Assembly: GCA_001599355.1 (NCBI GenBank)
Contig: BCGQ01000002.1
Location: forward strand, 199,554-263,553
Length of the DNA: 64,000 bases
Source of the DNA: Nakazawaea peltata
Lineage: Eukaryota; Ascomycota; Pichiomycetes; Alaninales; Pachysolenaceae
Direction: 5' to 3'
Positions 46,682-54,983 of this stretch are shown here, one piece after another (within the stretch, counting starts at the first letter, position 1; the number at the start of each line of letters is the position of its first letter). Position numbers and translations under genes: made by a program. Below the pieces are notes generated by a model, which did not search any database, was not told where the DNA came from, and was given only the letters and a program-made list of their open reading frames with translations.

Positions 46682-48334
46682 ATGTCCGAGGAAAATTCCG
46701 AATTAATTTATGACGCCCAGGGAAGACTCTTCAAAGAGAGCGATGCCGGCGATGGGACAACTACGGAACAACAACGGATCAAAGGGTTGAAGTTGGTGTT
46801 ATGTACTATCTCATGTGTGCTTTGTTTGTTTTTGGTGGCGTTGGATCAGACGATCATCTCGACCATTTTGTCCACGATTGGAAATGAGTTCAACTCATTT
46901 GAACAGATTGGCTGGGTACTGTCCCTGTTTTTGTTAAGTATGGCACTGTTACTGCTGATGTGGGGGAAAGTCTCGATCATCTTTGGACGTAAGAATTCTA
47001 TGTTCGTTTCAATTCTTTTATTTGAAGCCGGTTCTCTTATGTGTGGGTTGCTGACTTCCATGAACATTATGATTGGTGGTCGTGTTCTTGCAGGTATTGG
47101 TGGAGGAGGAATCCAATCATTGGTTTTCATTATAGTCACAGAATTGGTGCCGATAAATAAGAGACCGGTAATTTTGGCCGCAATGGGTTCTACATTTGCT
47201 GTCGCTGCTATTTTAGGTCCACTTATCGGTGGTGCATTCACTTCTAATGTCACATGGAGATGGTGTTTCTACGTAAATTTACCTATCGGTGGACTAGCTG
47301 CCATTTTGTTATTCTTTTTATATAGACCACCACCTGTCGCAGGAGATCTTAAAAGTAAATTTAAGAAGGTTGACTTCCTTGGGACTGGACTTCTTGCTTC
47401 TGCCCTTGTTATCTTCTTTTTGGGTTTAACATTAAGTAACGATAACTACCACTGGAATTCTGCAATTGTCATTTGCTTCTTAATTTTTGGTGGTTTATTG
47501 GGGATTGCATTCTTTGGATATTCATTCTTTATTTCACCACAACCGTTAATACCTTGGGAAGTGATTTCTCATCCAAAAGTGTTTCCAGCCTTCATAACAC
47601 TGATGTCGGCTAATGGTTATTTCATCGCTGCAGTAGTCTACATCGCTATCTATTTTCAAGTAGTACAAGACGAAAATGCCTGGCATACAGGGATTTCTCT
47701 TATTCCTTTGATTATCAGTATCATCATCCCTTCGATAGTTGGGGCTGGGCTCATGTCTAGTGTAGGATTTTTGAAACAAATTTCTGTCTTTTCTGGAATC
47801 ATAGGACCAATTGGTTGTGCATTATTGACATTTTTAGATCTCGACTCTTCGAAAGGTCAAAAGATAGGTTTACAAATTCTTGTAGGAGTTGCGACTGGAT
47901 TACAGACTCAAGCTGCAACGTTATTAGGTCAGCTTGCAAGTAACAAGCAATATCCAGGAGGGTTGATTTTGACCCAATCTTCGTTGAATTTTGGAAGAGC
48001 CCTTGGAGGATGTTTGGGATCAAGTTTAGGTAATGTTGTGTTAACTCTGTCCTACAAAAATAAAATATTCCTGTATTTGGATCAAACAGGGACATCTACA
48101 ACTGGAGAACTCAACAAATACAATGCAATGGCATTTTTATCGTCCCCTGAGGAGATTCTGAAACTCCCCTCTCAACAACAAATTATAGTTAAATCATTTA
48201 TTCTGTCCAGTTTGAAAAATGTCTTCTTCATGGCAATGGGTCTCGCCTGTATCACATTCATTTCGTCTCTTTTCACAACAAATGAGAAATTACCGAGGTC
48301 CCGTAAGAAGTCAAAGGAAAACGACTCATCATAA
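46682..48334 (+). CDS. MFS multidrug/basic amino acid exporter, DHA2 (14-TM) family
   Basis: A 550-residue proton-coupled transporter of the Azr1/Sge1/Vba type. An N-terminal polar tail of about 35 residues precedes about 14 membrane segments. Motif A-like WGKVSIIFGRKNSMF follows helix 2. The antiporter motif C region GSTFAVAAILGPLIGGAFTS is in helix 5, followed by WRWCFYVNLPIGG, the DHA2 signature. The C-tail is basic. It could be a plasma-membrane drug exporter or a vacuolar amino acid transporter; sequence alone does not decide. Confidence 0.92.
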   Translation: MSEENSELIYDAQGRLFKESDAGDGTTTEQQRIKGLKLVLCTISCVLCLFLVALDQTIISTILSTIGNEFNSFEQIGWVLSLFLLSMALLLLMWGKVSIIFGRKNSMFVSILLFEAGSLMCGLLTSMNIMIGGRVLAGIGGGGIQSLVFIIVTELVPINKRPVILAAMGSTFAVAAILGPLIGGAFTSNVTWRWCFYVNLPIGGLAAILLFFLYRPPPVAGDLKSKFKKVDFLGTGLLASALVIFFLGLTLSNDNYHWNSAIVICFLIFGGLLGIAFFGYSFFISPQPLIPWEVISHPKVFPAFITLMSANGYFIAAVVYIAIYFQVVQDENAWHTGISLIPLIISIIIPSIVGAGLMSSVGFLKQISVFSGIIGPIGCALLTFLDLDSSKGQKIGLQILVGVATGLQTQAATLLGQLASNKQYPGGLILTQSSLNFGRALGGCLGSSLGNVVLTLSYKNKIFLYLDQTGTSTTGELNKYNAMAFLSSPEEILKLPSQQQIIVKSFILSSLKNVFFMAMGLACITFISSLFTTNEKLPRSRKKSKENDSS

Positions 48335-48517
48335 TTCTTGTATATATTTATATGACCAAATTAATTTTCAGCATCATTCATGTTTTGTAATTGTTTTAAA
48401 AGGTAGGAAAAATTGGGGGTAATTTTTTTAAGCAGCATAAAAAAGGGGATATAAATAGGTTGGGGATGACTTAGAGATACGTGGTGGTGGTGGAATCGGT
48501 TCTGTTATGGATTAATA

Positions 48518-49354
48518 ATGATTCCAGGATTGAGTTTGTTATTGACTCTTAGAAAGACTCCGCGTTTTCTTTGCCTTTTACTTATTTTTGTGACTGTTCT
48601 CCTCTTGGCCTTTTTGCTTACAGGGTGTATGTCAATTGACAGTACATACTCGAGTGTTTATTTAGCTCAATTTCAATTCAACCAGAGTTCTAGTATGTTT
48701 CCGTTGATTCTGGCACTGTATGAGAAGACAGACCAAGAGGAGATGTCATTGATGAAGGTACGTGCCTCATATTTATCTGTATGTGTTATGATTGACGACG
48801 AGGTGAAGATTTGCGGAGATCGGGATGATTCTGAGTCATTTGCTGATTATATTGGTGTCTCATTCTTTGAATCTGGATCTAATTCATCTCGTGCTGTTCT
48901 TGATTTAGTTGATATCTCCCGAAATTATTCGTCCCATGTCATGAAACCATACCTTCTTGTGCTGGTTTTGGTTCTAGAAGCATTTTTATTTGTTGATGTG
49001 TTTTACTGTTGTTTGAAATTCCTCCCACATCAGTCATATGCAATCAAAGCCTCTCTTATTCTTAGTTTACTCACCACCATCTTATGGTCATTCGGGTGTC
49101 TTTGGAATTATATCGGATCTTCAAATATAGAAGATATTGTAGGACCAAGCTCGATGAAGATAGTTACAGCTACAGCTGGAACGAAGGCCACCGCAATGAC
49201 ATGGTGTAGTTTCGCCTCCAATTTATGTTCATTATTTATCTGTTTATATCTCCAATATAAAGATTGGAAGCAGTCCAAGAGTGCTGCCAAGGACATCGAA
49301 TCAACTCAACCCATAGGTTTCCGTTACCCCCATTACAATAGGGGTCTGCTCTGA
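48518..49354 (+). CDS. FIG1: Fig1-family membrane protein (claudin-like, mating Ca2+ influx)
   Basis: 278 residues with four membrane segments: one near the N-terminus (FLCLLLIFVTVLLLAFLLTG), a long external loop, then three in the second half, ending in a cytosolic tail. The loop has RASYLSVCVMIDDEVKICGD, matching the spaced Cys pair of the Fig1 family (consensus Y-x-G-x-C ... C), and several glycosylation sequons. In S. cerevisiae Fig1 is pheromone-induced and needed for calcium influx and cell fusion. I saw no clear pheromone response element in the short promoter, which has a TATA element GATATAAATA near 48450. Moderately sure of the name. Confidence 0.75.
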   Translation: MIPGLSLLLTLRKTPRFLCLLLIFVTVLLLAFLLTGCMSIDSTYSSVYLAQFQFNQSSSMFPLILALYEKTDQEEMSLMKVRASYLSVCVMIDDEVKICGDRDDSESFADYIGVSFFESGSNSSRAVLDLVDISRNYSSHVMKPYLLVLVLVLEAFLFVDVFYCCLKFLPHQSYAIKASLILSLLTTILWSFGCLWNYIGSSNIEDIVGPSSMKIVTATAGTKATAMTWCSFASNLCSLFICLYLQYKDWKQSKSAAKDIESTQPIGFRYPHYNRGLL

Positions 49355-49472
49355 GATTACAAAAAATACATCCACTGAAACCAATATGATGCAAACGAAA
49401 AAGGATCAATTTGAACAAAGTTGAAAGAGGAAACGATACCTCTAACAGTGGCGGATCAAGATACATAAAAGA

Positions 49473-49757
49473 ATGGCTTTCATTGTTGAACTTTGGGAAT
49501 CGATTTTCACCCCAGGCACTACACCTGCTTTGATTAAAGCCACACATGGATCTTTTATATTGTTGATCATCTCTTTGGCTTCTCTCGTGTACATGACGAG
49601 GTCGATCCACTTTATCAACTTGTTGGTGATTGCATTTTTACTTTGGGGTACGGTGATTTGGTTCATCAGCGAATTGGAGAAGGAGAAATTGAAGACCAAT
49701 GAGGAGTTGGAGAAGTCGTCTGTGGCGGCCCCAGAAGAGCTGAAGAAACAGAAATGA
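49473..49757 (+). CDS. PKR1: V-ATPase assembly factor Pkr1
   Basis: A 94-residue ER membrane protein needed to assemble the Vo sector of the vacuolar H+-ATPase. Close to S. cerevisiae Pkr1: FIVELWESIFTPGTTPALIKATHGSF at the start, two membrane segments (about 25-42 and 46-64), IHFINL between them, and LLWGTVIWFISELEKEKLK at the end of the second. The Lys/Glu-rich tail is shorter than in S. cerevisiae (122 residues). It follows FIG1 by 118 bases on the same strand. Confidence 0.95.
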   Translation: MAFIVELWESIFTPGTTPALIKATHGSFILLIISLASLVYMTRSIHFINLLVIAFLLWGTVIWFISELEKEKLKTNEELEKSSVAAPEELKKQK

Positions 49758-49970
49758 TTTGTATATATTGATAGTAGTAATATAGACTTTAATTGGCTTT
49801 AGTTGATCTCAAGTGATTGTAAGAGTAATGATCTTTCGTTGTTTGGGTTCCCGATGGGCCCCCCTTAATACAAGCCAACGGCTGTGAACGTAGTAATAAA
49901 AAGAGGAGCGAGCGAAAATAAGAAATCCAAACTTGTACTGGTAAGAAAAGAAGGTGAGAGTTGAGAGAAT

Positions 49971-50465
49971 ATGAGTGGTAAATTTCAACCTAAAGAGCCT
50001 GTTCAATTGAATGAACCGAACTACCAGCCAATTACCAGGGAAGAATTGTCCCAGTATGATGGTAAGTTGATGGATCTTATGCTTTACGAATAGATGGAGA
50101 AACTAACTAACGACAATAAAGGAGAACGGACACCGAAGATGTATATTGGAATCAAGGGAATAGTGTTTGATGTTTCTCATAATACCAAGGCATATGGAGT
50201 AGGTAAGGGATACCATGCTTTAGTTGGTAGAGATGCTTCGAGGGCATTAGGAAAGTCCAGTTTAGAGCCTGAGGATACCGATATTAATGTGTCGTATGAT
50301 TATAGTGGTTTGGATCAAAGACAATTGAAGGTTTTGGATGATTGGTATACATTTTTCAGCAACAGGTGAGTTTTTATGATTGATATTAGGTTGAAGGGGA
50401 TTACTGACATTAGATTTAGGTATAATATTGTTGGGAAGGTATCAGATTTACCTAAGAAGGAGTGA
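49971..50465 (+). CDS. DAP1: Dap1, cytochrome b5-like heme protein (MAPR family, two introns)
   Basis: Heme-binding regulator of Erg11 (sterol 14-demethylase); related to mammalian PGRMC1. Three exons: 49971-50061, 50122-50365 and 50420-50465. Intron 1 is 60 bases (GTAAGT, branch AACTAAC, acceptor AAAG). Intron 2 is 54 bases (GTGAGT, branch-like TACTGAC, acceptor TTTAG). The product is 126 residues. The MAPR domain has ITREELSQYDG, the heme-site Tyr region IKGIVFDVSHNTKAYGVGKGYHALVGRDASRALGK, and LKVLDDWYTFFSNRYNIVGKV at the end, with intron 2 splitting the Arg codon of SNRY. The second intron's branch point is weaker; if unspliced the protein would stop just after SNR. Confidence 0.93.
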
Positions 50466-51088
50466 GTGGTCCTGGTGTCATGATGTCATGACAATCCACG
50501 ACCTGTCACTGAGAGGAAATTCAGGGAGGCAATTGACGAAATGGCCACGATTGTCGAATTCTAGACCATCATATCATCAAATGACCTCAATTTCCCTATA
50601 TTTATTCATCCATAGCTTAATCTACTTCATCTCCATCATATAGATCATCTGGTAATCATTACCATCATAACAGATTTCGTAATATGCTAACCCCCCTAGA
50701 GTCGTGTATCCTCCCAAAATTCTCTCCCTCGATCGGGAACTTGCGGAGGTAAAACGGTTAACAATGCGCAAGCTATTTATATAAATTATAGTGATAAAAA
50801 AGGAGCAAACAAAGAGGAAGAGAGTACAATGCAAGAACAAATTCAGGGGGAAGTAAACAGGTACAAAGAAAGGGTTCAGGTGTCAAAATTGACAAATCAT
50901 CCTTGAAGCTTTGAGAAGACCTTTCCACTTTTCTTTGAACCCCTCAAACCTTTTAGTCCATCATCTTAAGACAGACCCTCGGGATCGTCACTGTTTATCC
51001 TTCCATTGTCTGATCCCTCGCTAACGGCCCTTTTAGTATTTTTTCTCCTACTAAATTTGATGTAAGAAATTGAGGGCAGAGACAAGGG

Positions 51089-51124
51089 ACAAGACAAGGG
51101 ACAAGACAAGGGACAAGACAAGGA
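51089..51124. repeat. 12-bp tandem repeat ACAAGACAAGGG
   Basis: Three units, the last with one change, preceded by a partial unit from 51081. Confidence 0.9.
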
Positions 51125-51280
51125 CGGAATTATTCGGATGGATTTATACAGCCACGAGGACTATAGCAATGATAGCTCCTGTGTCAGAATCGCGTTCTGC
51201 ACCTCGTCCTATCTACATCCACTCTACCCCGCCCTTCCGTCCTCCTCTTCCCTTTCCTCCCATCCTTCTCTTCTCTTTTT

Positions 51281-51313
51281 CCCTTCTCTTTCCCTTCTCT
51301 TTCCCTTCTCTTT
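51281..51313. repeat. 11-bp polypyrimidine tandem repeat
   Basis: Three exact CCCTTCTCTTT units inside a longer pyrimidine tract (about 51240-51320). Confidence 0.9.
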
Positions 51314-51625
51314 CCCTTCCTCGTACATATTCGCATACTTTTCCTACATATTCCTACAGCTTCCTGCTTAAGGAATTTCATATCAAATTCGCATATTTTT
51401 TCCTCTAATAAATTTTTCTTCCTCTTCTCATCGGCTATTGATCAAAGGCAAGGAACATTTGGATCATTAGGGTAACTGTTTATAGGTAACTCTGGTGTGA
51501 GAAGTGAATTACGAGTCCCCAAACACATCCTAAAAGACCATCATTGCATTTTCAGACTCTTCTCACCACTTTTCCCCTCATAAACCCTTCTTAAAATCAA
51601 ATCACATTCGTTTTCATTTGACATC

Positions 51626-54600
51626 ATGGACGCCGGAACAGCTCGATTCAAGAAACAAGGAGCTGGTATGGGATCTCTGCGTCTCGGGGATTTGGGAACT
51701 ATCGATGTAAGTCAAGAGGTGCCTATTGGACAGAGGATGCATCAGATGCCTCAGCACATGCCTCAACAGATGCCCCAGATGATGCCTCAACAAATGGGTA
51801 TGCCTCAGATGCCGCAGTATCAGCAACCACCACAGTCATATGGATCAAACTCGTCGCTCAATAATATGTATTACAGACGGCCCGAGGTGCCGAACGGAGC
51901 TTCGGAATCTCGCAGAAACTCCCTCGCTTCTAACCATTCATCTTCGGTCAATAAATTCTTCAAAAAATCTTGGAAAAGAGGAGGAAATACTGACGCTGAT
52001 GACTTCGACGATGATGATGATAACGGAAAAGATATTGTAATGAATAGTAGCACTGATGATATTTCATTTAATGACTTGAAACATATCAGAGACCGTGGCC
52101 GTTATGGTATGGCTGGGGCTTCTAGTATGGATTCTTTAACTTATATTCCAACTTTAGGAAGTTCCGGAGGATCCAAGAGTTTGACTGCTTCTAGTATTCA
52201 ACTGGGAAAGGCAACTAATACCGAATATCGTAAACAGATGACTGCTGCTAAGAAGATGCTGTATGCTCAACTGGCAGCTGGTATGAATGGAGCAAGAAGT
52301 AGTACAATGCAAGGAGACCCAAGATCTATGAGTCTTTTATCTATGGGATCAAGACCTGGATATGATCTGAGATCAATGTCAATGATGTCCAGACCGGGAC
52401 CTCAACCTCAGTATCAACAATATCCTCAGCAACCGAGCCAACCTTTCTATGCTTTACCGCCTCAACTGGGTCCAAGAGCTATGTCTTTAACTAACATACC
52501 TAGTCAACAACTGGGACCAAGAGCTATGTCATTGACGACTCCACAAATGAGATCTCAAGCTCCTCCAATGGGATATAGAGGCCAGCAACCACCAAGGATC
52601 AATATGCAACCACCTTCACCACAAATTCAGCAGCAACTGTTCCAGCAACAATCTTATGCCCAACAGCAAGCTCTGCTGTATCCACAGCAGCAAGCTCAGC
52701 CATATCCACAACAACCCACTCAACCATATCCTCAATCTGCTCAACCTTACGGCCAATATCATGCCCAAGCTCACTCCCAACAAAACCTTTCTAGACCTCC
52801 AGCCCCCGTCTCTTCTTCATCTTCTCATGAACTGGTCAATAGCCTTCGAAACTCCAATAATAACTCAGAGCAAAGTATAACAGAGGAAGAAGAAGATCAT
52901 GAAGATTTCAAACCTCTGGTTCAACTCCCAGCTCAATCGCATGCAGACCATTCCAACCCAAGATCCTCAAGAGTCTTGAAAAAAATCAACTTCAACTCTT
53001 CCCCATCCAATGTCGACATTTCGCCAGAGAAATCTACAGCTCCAAACACCACAATAGAAGCATCTCCGTTGAAGTCTTCTGTGGTTTCAGGGTATTCTGT
53101 CAGCAGCAGCGAATTTGTATCTAACGATAACAATAAGCAGTTGTACGGAGTCAAAGAAGGTACCAACACTGATGTGTTTGTTACAGCTTCGCAATTCTCT
53201 TTGCATAATATAGAAGAGGAGTTCAAACCTTTGGATGGAAATGATACTCTTCAAGAACTGGAGGAGGTTTCTATTATTTCTAATGCTGAGACTTTAAGGA
53301 AGGAGAGACCTGTGTTACCAAAGGTGAGGTCTGGTGTGTCTGGTCTGAGTACTACTCTGAACACTAATCTGAGCACCAATCTGAGCAATAACAGTAGCCG
53401 TAGAGGGTCAAATTCTAATAGTGCTGCTAATGGACATAAGAGGAAAAGTTTCCTCAAACGTATCTCATTCGGGAAGAGTGGTAGGTCATCATCTTCTTCG
53501 TCTATAAAGGAGGTTTCGATTGGTCAAGGTCGTGGTGAAGAGAGTCGGGCTATTGAGAAGAGGGTGGAGTCCGGTTCTGCCCATGAGTCTGCCCCTGTGG
53601 CTGCCCCTGTAACTGAGCTTAGTGATGTATCGGCCCCTGCCCCTACCTCAAAATCTGCGCAGTCTGCTCGTGTTCCTGCCCCTCAATCTGCCCCTGTTCC
53701 TGCCCCCACTCTCGATTCTAACCAAAGTTTCCTCCCTCATCACCAACGTCAAATCTCCGAAACTTCATATCTGGGCCCTGATGACTTCAAATACGCTCAA
53801 CCAACTATGGGTAGAAAGATCCGTGACTTCAGTTTCGGTAGTGAATCTGAAGTTTTACATACAGCTCCTTTAAATCCTTCCTCCGATAAACTTGAAATGA
53901 GCAATTCAAGACCTCGTTCGATGAAGAGAACACCTCCTGCTGAGATCGAAGTTCCAAGCCAACCCCAATCCACTTCAAAATTGAATTTCACCGTGGAACA
54001 ATTAGGAATTATGCAAGCCAATTCTCAATTATTACGCGAATTGGAAATGGTTTCTAACGAATTGGCTGGTTCGATTTCGAGAGAGTTAGATTTAGAGAGT
54101 AGACTCGAAAGAGGTGTAAAAGATGGTAGTTATTCATCCCCTAAACTGGAGACTCAATTACGGAAGCAGGCATCTGAGATCTCCAAATTGATCTCCGAAG
54201 TGGCCGAAGAGCGGAAAAAGAGATATATTGCTGAAGAACATGTATTAAGATGGGAAAATGGAATGAAACCAAGTCCATTGGAATTGAATTTCCAATTGTC
54301 AGACTTACAAAGACAAACACTGCATAGTAATGAGAGTCAAAAGGAATTGGCCTCACGGTTAAAGATCAGTCAAGACGAAAATTCGCAATTGACCCGTAAA
54401 ATTCAACAATTACAACGTGAAAATGACAACTTCAAGTCGAATATTATCCCCAATTTGGAGAATCAAGTGACATTGTTGGAGAATTCACACGAATTACAAG
54501 ACCTTGAGCTGAGTTTCAAAACCTTGAGGTTACAAAATGAGAAGTTACGTGCTCAAGTTGAAGGTGTCAAGTCTGTAGAAGATCAACGACTGGCATTGAG

Positions 54601-54820
54601 ACAAGCCTTAAAAAGTGTAAGAGAAAATCATGACTTGGAAATTAGAGCATTAAAAGAAAGAATAAGAGATTTGGAGTCTCAAGTTGGCGAGAAAGGATTA
54701 CAACGTGGATCGGATCGTCGTCGTTCACTCAAGTTTGATTACTCTCAATCTTCAGATACTTCTCCAGTGACAACACCAACTCCTTCACGTAAAATCCTCC
54801 CCGTTGTATTCCATGAATAA
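51626..54820 (+). CDS. Large low-complexity/coiled-coil protein (1064 aa), possibly eisosome or cortical scaffold
   Basis: I do not recognise this gene with confidence. Residues 35-70 are Met/Pro/Gln repeats (QMPQ), 250-400 are Gln/Pro-rich with four R-(S/A)-M-S motifs (DPRSMSL, DLRSMSM and two copies of LGPRAMSL), and 640-720 are Ala/Pro/Ser-rich. Several basic Ser clusters (RRNSLA, RKSFLKRISFGK) look like kinase targets. The C-terminal 220 residues begin LNFTVEQLGIMQANSQLL and form a long coiled coil. The R-x-MSL repeats and layout suggest a cortical scaffold such as Seg1/Seg2 of eisosomes, but that is a weak inference. Very rich in CAA/CAG. Confidence 0.85.
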   Translation: MDAGTARFKKQGAGMGSLRLGDLGTIDVSQEVPIGQRMHQMPQHMPQQMPQMMPQQMGMPQMPQYQQPPQSYGSNSSLNNMYYRRPEVPNGASESRRNSLASNHSSSVNKFFKKSWKRGGNTDADDFDDDDDNGKDIVMNSSTDDISFNDLKHIRDRGRYGMAGASSMDSLTYIPTLGSSGGSKSLTASSIQLGKATNTEYRKQMTAAKKMLYAQLAAGMNGARSSTMQGDPRSMSLLSMGSRPGYDLRSMSMMSRPGPQPQYQQYPQQPSQPFYALPPQLGPRAMSLTNIPSQQLGPRAMSLTTPQMRSQAPPMGYRGQQPPRINMQPPSPQIQQQLFQQQSYAQQQALLYPQQQAQPYPQQPTQPYPQSAQPYGQYHAQAHSQQNLSRPPAPVSSSSSHELVNSLRNSNNNSEQSITEEEEDHEDFKPLVQLPAQSHADHSNPRSSRVLKKINFNSSPSNVDISPEKSTAPNTTIEASPLKSSVVSGYSVSSSEFVSNDNNKQLYGVKEGTNTDVFVTASQFSLHNIEEEFKPLDGNDTLQELEEVSIISNAETLRKERPVLPKVRSGVSGLSTTLNTNLSTNLSNNSSRRGSNSNSAANGHKRKSFLKRISFGKSGRSSSSSSIKEVSIGQGRGEESRAIEKRVESGSAHESAPVAAPVTELSDVSAPAPTSKSAQSARVPAPQSAPVPAPTLDSNQSFLPHHQRQISETSYLGPDDFKYAQPTMGRKIRDFSFGSESEVLHTAPLNPSSDKLEMSNSRPRSMKRTPPAEIEVPSQPQSTSKLNFTVEQLGIMQANSQLLRELEMVSNELAGSISRELDLESRLERGVKDGSYSSPKLETQLRKQASEISKLISEVAEERKKRYIAEEHVLRWENGMKPSPLELNFQLSDLQRQTLHSNESQKELASRLKISQDENSQLTRKIQQLQRENDNFKSNIIPNLENQVTLLENSHELQDLELSFKTLRLQNEKLRAQVEGVKSVEDQRLALRQALKSVRENHDLEIRALKERIRDLESQVGEKGLQRGSDRRRSLKFDYSQSSDTSPVTTPTPSRKILPVVFHE

Positions 54821-54983
54821 ATCGACTTGTATATGGGAAATATGTAGAATATGTAGAATATGTAGTTGGATGAGTAGTGCGAATATGTCCAATATTCCAA
54901 ATTAGGCAACTCTGAAAATTTTACCATACAAAACCAGCTTTTAGGTGTGAAGATGTTCAATTGACCAAGTGGTTGGAATCAAG

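Larger units (their letters stand above)
50466..51625. promoter_or_regulatory. Spacer upstream of the 51.6-kb coiled-coil gene
   Basis: About 1.16 kb. Contains a 12-base tandem repeat (51089-51124), a C/T tract with three exact 11-base CCCTTCTCTTT units (51281-51313), and TTCCTGCTTAAGGAA near 51361, which resembles the Mcm1-type palindromes but has seven bases between CC and GG. The 112-codon frame here is a product of the repeats. No gene seen. Confidence 0.6.
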
